Assembly: GCF_950295315.1 (NCBI RefSeq)
Contig: NW_026647188.1
Location: forward strand, 620,001-684,000
DNA from: Erinaceus europaeus
Lineage: Eukaryota; Chordata; Mammalia; Eulipotyphla; Erinaceidae
Direction of reading: 5' to 3'
Length of the DNA: 64,000 nucleotides
Of this stretch, positions 59,490 through 64,000 are shown piece by piece. The position numbers and the translations under genes were made by a program. The notes beneath the pieces were generated by a model. The model had not been told where the DNA came from, made no database searches, and saw only the letters and a list, made by a program, of their open reading frames with translations. How positions within the stretch are numbered: the first letter of the stretch is position 1; each line of letters starts with the position of its first letter.

Positions 59490-60567
59490 GGGAGGTTGGA
59501 CGAATGTCAGAGGGTTAAGAGGTGGTGGAGGAAACGAGGGGACAGGCAGAAGGATCTGCGGTATGGCCCCCAGACCCCCACCTGCAGGGGAGTAGCTTTA
59601 CAGGGGGTGAAGCAGATCTTCAGGGGCTCTATCTTTCACTTCCCCCTCTGACTTTCCCCTCCCCTATCCCTTTCTCTCTGTCCTATGCAAGGACAGTAAC
59701 AACAACAACAACAATAAGAAGAAGAAGCACAACAATGATCAAGCAACAAGGGCAGCAAAAGGAGAATAAATGGTCTGCAGGAGCAGTGGATTCCAGGTAT
59801 ATGTATGGAGCACCGGCAGTGACCCTGGAAGCAATAAATAAATAAACAAATAAATACATATATATATATATATATATGAAAACTCATAGAGAAAATATAC
59901 AGGTAATATACATGTATACATGTGTTGGTGTATCCACTTTGTAAATAAATGTACATGCACTTTTGTTTATCTAGTGAAGCAGACCTGCAGGGGTCTATCT
60001 TTCTCTCACCCTTCTGTGTTTCCAGTCCTCTCTCCCTTTCTCTCTGTCCTATGCAAGGACAGTAACAGCAACAACAACGATAATAATAACCACAACAAAG
60101 TTCAGGCAACAAGGGCAGCCAAAGGGGAAAACATGGTCTGCAGGAGCAGTGGGTTCGTGGTGCAGGCCCCTAGCCCTGACAATAACCCTGGAGGCAATCA
60201 ATCAGTCAATCAATCAATCAATAGATAAAGAATACACAAATAAAAAATGCAGGTATTATACATGTATAGGTGTCTCTGTGTTTCTACTGAGTCAAATGAA
60301 AATGTGCTTTATTTATTTAGTGAAGCAGATCTTCAGGGGGCCTATCTTTCTCTCCCCCATCTCTCTTTAACCTCCTCTTTCCATTTTTCTCTGTTCTCCG
60401 CAAGGACAGTAACTATCACAACAACAATAATAATATTATTAATAACCACAATATTCAAGCCACAAGGGCAGCAAAAGGGGAAAAAATGGAACATAGGAGC
60501 AGTGGATTAGTGGTACTGGCACTGCGCTATGGCAATAACCCCTTGTGGCAATAAATAAATAAATAAT
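59490..60567 (+). mobile_element. SINE block A-B-C of U14
   Basis: A 59490-59855 with an AATAAACAAATAAAT tail, otherwise seen in A' copies of U7, U9 and U10, and (TA)n to 59878; B 59974-60222; C 60320-60567. The A head is therefore joined to an A'-type tail. Confidence 0.85.
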
Positions 60568-60710
60568 ACAAGTAATAGACAAGAATATGTCCCAGTGTGT
60601 GTTCCCACTGTGTAAACATAAAAGCACTTTTATTTACTTATTTATATTTTATTTATTTCTTTCCTAGCCAAGAGAATTTCTTTTCACTGCTAAAAAAATG
60701 TCACATTAAG

Positions 60711-60940
60711 CTTAGCAGGTGGTGCCTCACCTGGTTAAGCACTCATGTTAAACTGTAGGAGGACCTGGGTTCAAGACCCTGGTTCCAACCTGCAGTGGGA
60801 AATCTCTACAAGTGGTGCACATGTGCTGCAGGTATCTCTCTGGTTCTCAAAATCTCTATCCCTCCCTTGTCTCTCAATTCTTGACTGTCCATTCCAAAAA
60901 ATAAATCAAGATAATAGAAAGCAAAAAAAAAAAAAAAAAA
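60711..60940 (+). mobile_element. Second SINE of U14
   Basis: B box intact; private AATCTCTACAAG; poly(A) of 18. Confidence 0.85.
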
Positions 60941-61216
60941 GAAGAAGGAGAAGGCAAAATGAAATATCCTAATATTTCAAGGGGCTGCTCAAAACAATGC
61001 TTTCCTTATTATGATCCTCACAGCATACCATATTCAGAAAGGGAAAAGACACCGCGTTTCTTAAACCCAGTTTATTTAATACATTTATTCATTTATTTAT
61101 TGAGGTGTTAATGTTTTACAATCGACAGAAGACTAGGGCTCTTATGCCAGAGGTCTCAAGTACCCCTAGATGGCTCTCTGCCTCTACAAAACCAATCAAT
61201 CAACCCGTGCATCACT

Positions 61217-61250
61217 CCATCCTTCCATCCATCCTTCCATCCATCCATCC
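61217..61250 (+). repeat. (CCAT)n of U14, 34 bp
   Basis: The shortest tract in the window. Confidence 0.97.
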
Positions 61251-61520
61251 AACTATCCATTGACAATCAACCAAGCTAAGTACAAACGGAGATATAACCT
61301 GCACAGATACGTTGCCAACTGGGCAGTTTGGCTCAATAGGGCAGAGGAGCTGATCCAGGGAATGTGGTTGGGCGTGTGGGTGTGGGTGGGGTGAGCAGGG
61401 GAGCCTGTGAGCTGGGTCACGTCAGGGACGCGGAGGGGTGGTGTGGGCAGCTGTCAAGGTGAAATGTCAAAAGCGCTCGAGCTGGTGATAAGGGCACCCG
61501 GAAGTGAGGAGAGAAAAGAG

Positions 61521-61591
61521 GAGCGGAGCGGACAGGAGAGGAGAGGAGAGGACAGGAGAGGAGAGGAGAGGACAGGAGAGGACAGGAGAGG
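61521..61591 (+). repeat. GGAGAGGACA minisatellite of U14, about 71 bp
   Basis: Same order as U0, U2 and U7. Confidence 0.95.
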
Positions 61592-61663
61592 AACTGAGAA
61601 AGCCACCTGGACAGAGGTAGCATACCGGCATCCAGCAAGGCAGGCAGGCATGTAGGTAGCTGT

Positions 61664-62366
61664 AGCCCGGGCTCCCTGGCTCCTGGGCGCACCTCCTCCT
61701 TTGCTCTCTTGGCTGCCAGCCCCGAGGTCCGTCGTAGGTCAGCGCTGTCCTCCCGTTCTTCCGTCCCTCTGTGCCAGGGCCCAGGGGTCTGGTTGCTGCC
61801 GCTTGACATAGTGGCAGGACAGTTGGGCTGCCCAGTGCCAGTGCGCATGCGCACAGAATCCTGGGAGGGGGACATCACAGAGGGCTCGAGAGGTTGCTAG
61901 GCCACGAGGACCCCGCCCACCCAGCTGACCCCTAGGGAGTGGTGGTGGTGGCAGTGGTGGTGGCAGCAGCCATGACACCCACCCTGAACTTGATCTGAGG
62001 GGTGGTGGCCAGCCACCAGAGCCAGAGCCCCAGGCCAAAGCCAGCGCAGGTGGGCGGGGCTCTGAGGCAAGGGGCACGGTGGGGGCGTGTCTGGGGGCGG
62101 GGCCGGCATCTGACAGCCCAGGGCTGGGGTCCAAGGGCCGCCAGGCCCCTGTCCAAGCAAGTGCACTGACACACAGACAGACTGACTGACTGACAGCCCC
62201 CAACCCACAGACACCCCCCAGGGACCTGGGAGCCCTGAGCTGCCCCGGATCTGGCGAGCAGCCACCTGGACACAGGCCTCCATAGTGGAGGCCCCTGTAG
62301 ACCCCGTTGCCTGCTGACAGCGGCCCTCCTCCCCCTCCCTCCACCCCTCCCCCTCCCCTTCCTCAT
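61664..62366. promoter_or_regulatory. CpG core of U14, NRF1 palindrome at 61842-61853
   Basis: Motifs intact; the U7/U10 block in the 3' half. Confidence 0.55.
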
Positions 62367-63072
62367 CCTCAGAGGGACTCACTCAGGGCCCTTGGCCTAG
62401 GCAAGCCAGGGCTGCTGCTGTGGCTGCTGCAGCTGCTATCCAGTGGGTGGGTGCAGGTATCTGGCCCTGTCAGTTCCTGATTCTTGGGACCTGCCTGCCT
62501 CCAGCTCCACCCACTCTCCAGTCCAGCCCCCTGCCCCTCCTCCGCAAGGATGCCCCCTTTTCCCCTTGCCCCCTGTCCCCTAGCTCCCCAACTGTCATCT
62601 ACTGTTTGCCTCCTTTCCTGCCAGCCTGCTGCTGCCCTCCAGCCCTGGGGGCCCTGGGCCAGCCCAGCTGCCATCTGCACCATCCTGCAGGGGGACCTGC
62701 CCTAACGCCCTGCCACCACAGGCACACACAGCCCTGCACCTATTCAGGGGCTCCCCTGCCTGCAGCCTGCCCCCCAAACAGTCTCCTTCTGCCCCTCAAC
62801 CCCCTTCTAACCCCTGTCAGGGCCCCTCACACACACCTGGGCATGAGTATCCCACACATGCACATCTCTCCCCTCCCCCTCCACTCCATTTGCACTAAGG
62901 ATGGGAAGAGTCTTTTTCTCTGGGTATCCCCAGAGGAGTTGGGTCTGTCCAATGTCCTGGGGAGCCGGAACTGCAATCTACAATGTAACATTTGGATCTC
63001 AGGCAACCCAATCCCAAGTGCGCTGTGCAAGCCTAGAACTGGCGAAAACACCCCACTCTGAGCACAAGGTCT

Positions 63073-63193
63073 GCCTGGGGCAGTGGCTCCTCCAGTGGAC
63101 TCAGAGACAGGCAGAGGCAGACAGCGTTTTCAGGTTCAAAACCTGTACTTCCCAGAAGCTGGTCCATCAGTAGGGTAAAAAAAAAAAAAAAAA
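63073..63193 (+). mobile_element. Third SINE-like element of U14 (A17)
   Basis: B box intact; A run then GGC and T run. Confidence 0.65.
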
Positions 63194-63406
63194 GGCTTTT
63201 TTTTTCCCCACTGCCTGACTCTCCTGTGTGATGCCTGTTTCTCAGTGAAACAAGGGAAAAAAATCTTTTTGGGAGGGAGCAAGACCAAGATGCAGGCAGG
63301 TGGACTCCGTGGAGGGTGGATGGGTAGATGGACCATGCCCTGGCTCTAGAGCCCCAGCTGCTGTTCCAGGAACTCTCTGATTCCAGAGATCCCCCTGTGG
63401 CTTCTC

Positions 63407-63848
63407 ATGAGACTATTTGCAAGACTGATCCTCACGATATTGAGGATTCAAAAAATAGACAGGTCATATTGGTGTAAAAAGGAAATCCAGGGAGGTTGGA
63501 CGAATGTCAGAGGGTTAAGAGGTGGTGGAGGAAACGAGGGGACAGGCAGAAGGATTTGCGGTATGGCCCCCAGACCCCCACCTGCAGGGGAGTAGCTTTA
63601 CAGGGGGTGAAGCAGATCTTCAGGGGCTCTATCTTCACTACTCCCTCTGACTTTCCCCTCCCCTATCCCTTTCTCTCTGTCCTACGCAAGGACAGTAACA
63701 ACAACAACAACAATAAGAAGAAGAAGCACAACAATGATCAAGCAACAAGGGCAGCAAAAGGAGAATAAATGGTGTGCAGGAGCAGTGGATTCCAGGTATA
63801 TGTATGGAGCACCGGCAGTGACCCTGGAAGCAATAAATAAATAAATAA

Positions 63849-63920
<72 letters not shown>

Positions 63921-64000
63921 ACTCATAGAGAAAATATACAGGTAATATACATGTATACATGTGTTGGTGTATCCACTTTGTAAATAAATGTACATGCACT
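63407..64000 (+). repeat. Monomer U15 (partial, right edge)
   Basis: Flank, A copy with (CA)n/(TA)n tail, and the start of the spacer before the next SINE copy. It shares CTACTCCCTCTG and CTACGCAAGG with U9 and U10 and has lost one T in TATCTTTCAC (TATCTTCAC near 63631). It is cut by the window before it can be classed as long or short. Confidence 0.95.
63490..63850 (+). mobile_element. SINE copy A of U15
   Basis: Near full-length copy with (CA)n 63851-63884 and (TA)n to 63916. The (CA)n tract predicts a long monomer or a U8-type one beyond the window. Confidence 0.85.

Larger units (their letters stand above)
59407..63406 (+). repeat. Monomer U14 (short, 4000 bp)
   Basis: The shortest monomer, partly because its (CCAT)n tract is only 34 bp. 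It lacks the 24-bp segment of U10-U13. A mosaic: TCACTTCCCC as in U11/U12, the TATAGGTGTC variant as in U5-U7, the U7/U10 core block, and the U8 4-bp deletion near 62973. Confidence 0.95.
1..64000 (+). repeat. Macrosatellite array, monomer about 4.0-4.5 kb, head to tail
   Basis: The same ordered set of segments recurs 14 times in full and twice in part, always in the same orientation. The anchor ATGAGACTATTT lies at intervals of 4031, 4449, 4042, 4472, 4465, 4460, 4415, 4092, 4448, 4467, 4124, 4110, 4111 and 4000 bp. By eye, copies differ by scattered substitutions, simple-repeat length changes and one large internal duplication; outside the simple repeats they look far more alike than different, but I could not compute an identity. 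Both window edges lie inside monomers, so the array is longer than 64 kb. Hedgehog-type SINEs inside every monomer place it in an erinaceid genome. Chromosomal location and function cannot be read from the window. Confidence 0.97.

Noticed and set aside
1..64000. CRISPR array or other prokaryotic repeat system
   Set aside because: Units are kilobases long, contain SINEs, poly(A) tails and microsatellites, and there are no cas-like genes.
1..64000. D4Z4-type array with a DUX homeobox gene, or an RS447-type array with a USP17 gene
   Set aside because: No homeodomain or peptidase motif in any frame of the monomer.
1..64000. Assembly artefact from copying one monomer
   Set aside because: Monomers carry private substitutions, different microsatellite lengths and nested sharing patterns, which a copied contig would not show. 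Exact copy number remains open to assembly error.

Overview
The window is one block of vertebrate tandem repeat: a head-to-tail macrosatellite with a monomer of about 4.0 to 4.5 kb, all on the same strand. It holds 14 complete monomers, the last 3.7 kb of another at the left edge and the first 0.6 kb of another at the right edge. The array runs off both ends and no single-copy flank is visible. I see no protein-coding gene, rRNA or functional tRNA gene, CRISPR array or prokaryotic feature. Open frames recur only because the DNA recurs. The organism is very probably a hedgehog (Erinaceidae, such as Erinaceus). The tRNA-derived SINEs inside each monomer have the hedgehog SINE signature as I remember it: a head ending in a CACCTGCAGGGGAG block, a GTGAAGCAG block, TCTCTCTGTCCTATGCAA, AACAAGGGCAGCAAAAGG, and an (AATA)n tail. 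That identification is from memory, not a search.

I count monomers from the recurring ATGAGACTATTT anchor, which occurs at 3721, 7752, 12201, 16243, 20715, 25180, 29640, 34055, 38147, 42595, 47062, 51186, 55296, 59407 and 63407. The partial left monomer is U0; U1 to U14 are complete; U15 is partial. Order inside a monomer: (1) a flank of about 80 bp; (2) a near full-length SINE copy (A) with (AATA)n and a (CA)n/(TA)n tail, sometimes a second copy (A'), then two older SINE 3'-part copies (B and C), all sharing homologous spacers, so this block is itself an old tandem repeat of about 350 bp; (3) a second tRNA-derived SINE with a poly(A) tail; (4) unclassified AT-rich DNA; (5) a (CCAT)n microsatellite; (6) unclassified DNA with a G-quadruplex motif; (7) a GGAGAGGACA minisatellite; (8) a GC- and CpG-rich core of about 700 bp with a perfect NRF1-type palindrome TGCGCATGCGCA, GC boxes and a second G-quadruplex motif; (9) a C-rich pyrimidine-biased segment of about 700 bp; (10) a third SINE-like element with a B box and a poly(A) run of 11 to 30; (11) about 210 bp of unclassified flank.

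Monomers fall into two length classes. Short ones (4000 to 4124 bp: U1, U3, U8, U11 to U14) have A-B-C. Long ones (4415 to 4472 bp: U2, U4, U5, U6, U7, U9, U10) have A-A'-B-C. Shared variants show higher-order structure. U0/U2/U4 and U1/U3 alternate with a two-monomer register of about 8.48 kb. U10 to U13 share a 24-bp indel. The U8-to-U9 junction resembles the U14-to-U15 junction six monomers later. This is the expected footprint of unequal exchange and gene conversion.

The main biological lead is that nearly every monomer carries its own CpG-rich, NRF1/GC-box, promoter-like core, so the locus could be an array of about 15 transcription start regions giving noncoding RNA, in the manner of known macrosatellites. 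That is inference from motifs and needs expression, methylation and positional data.
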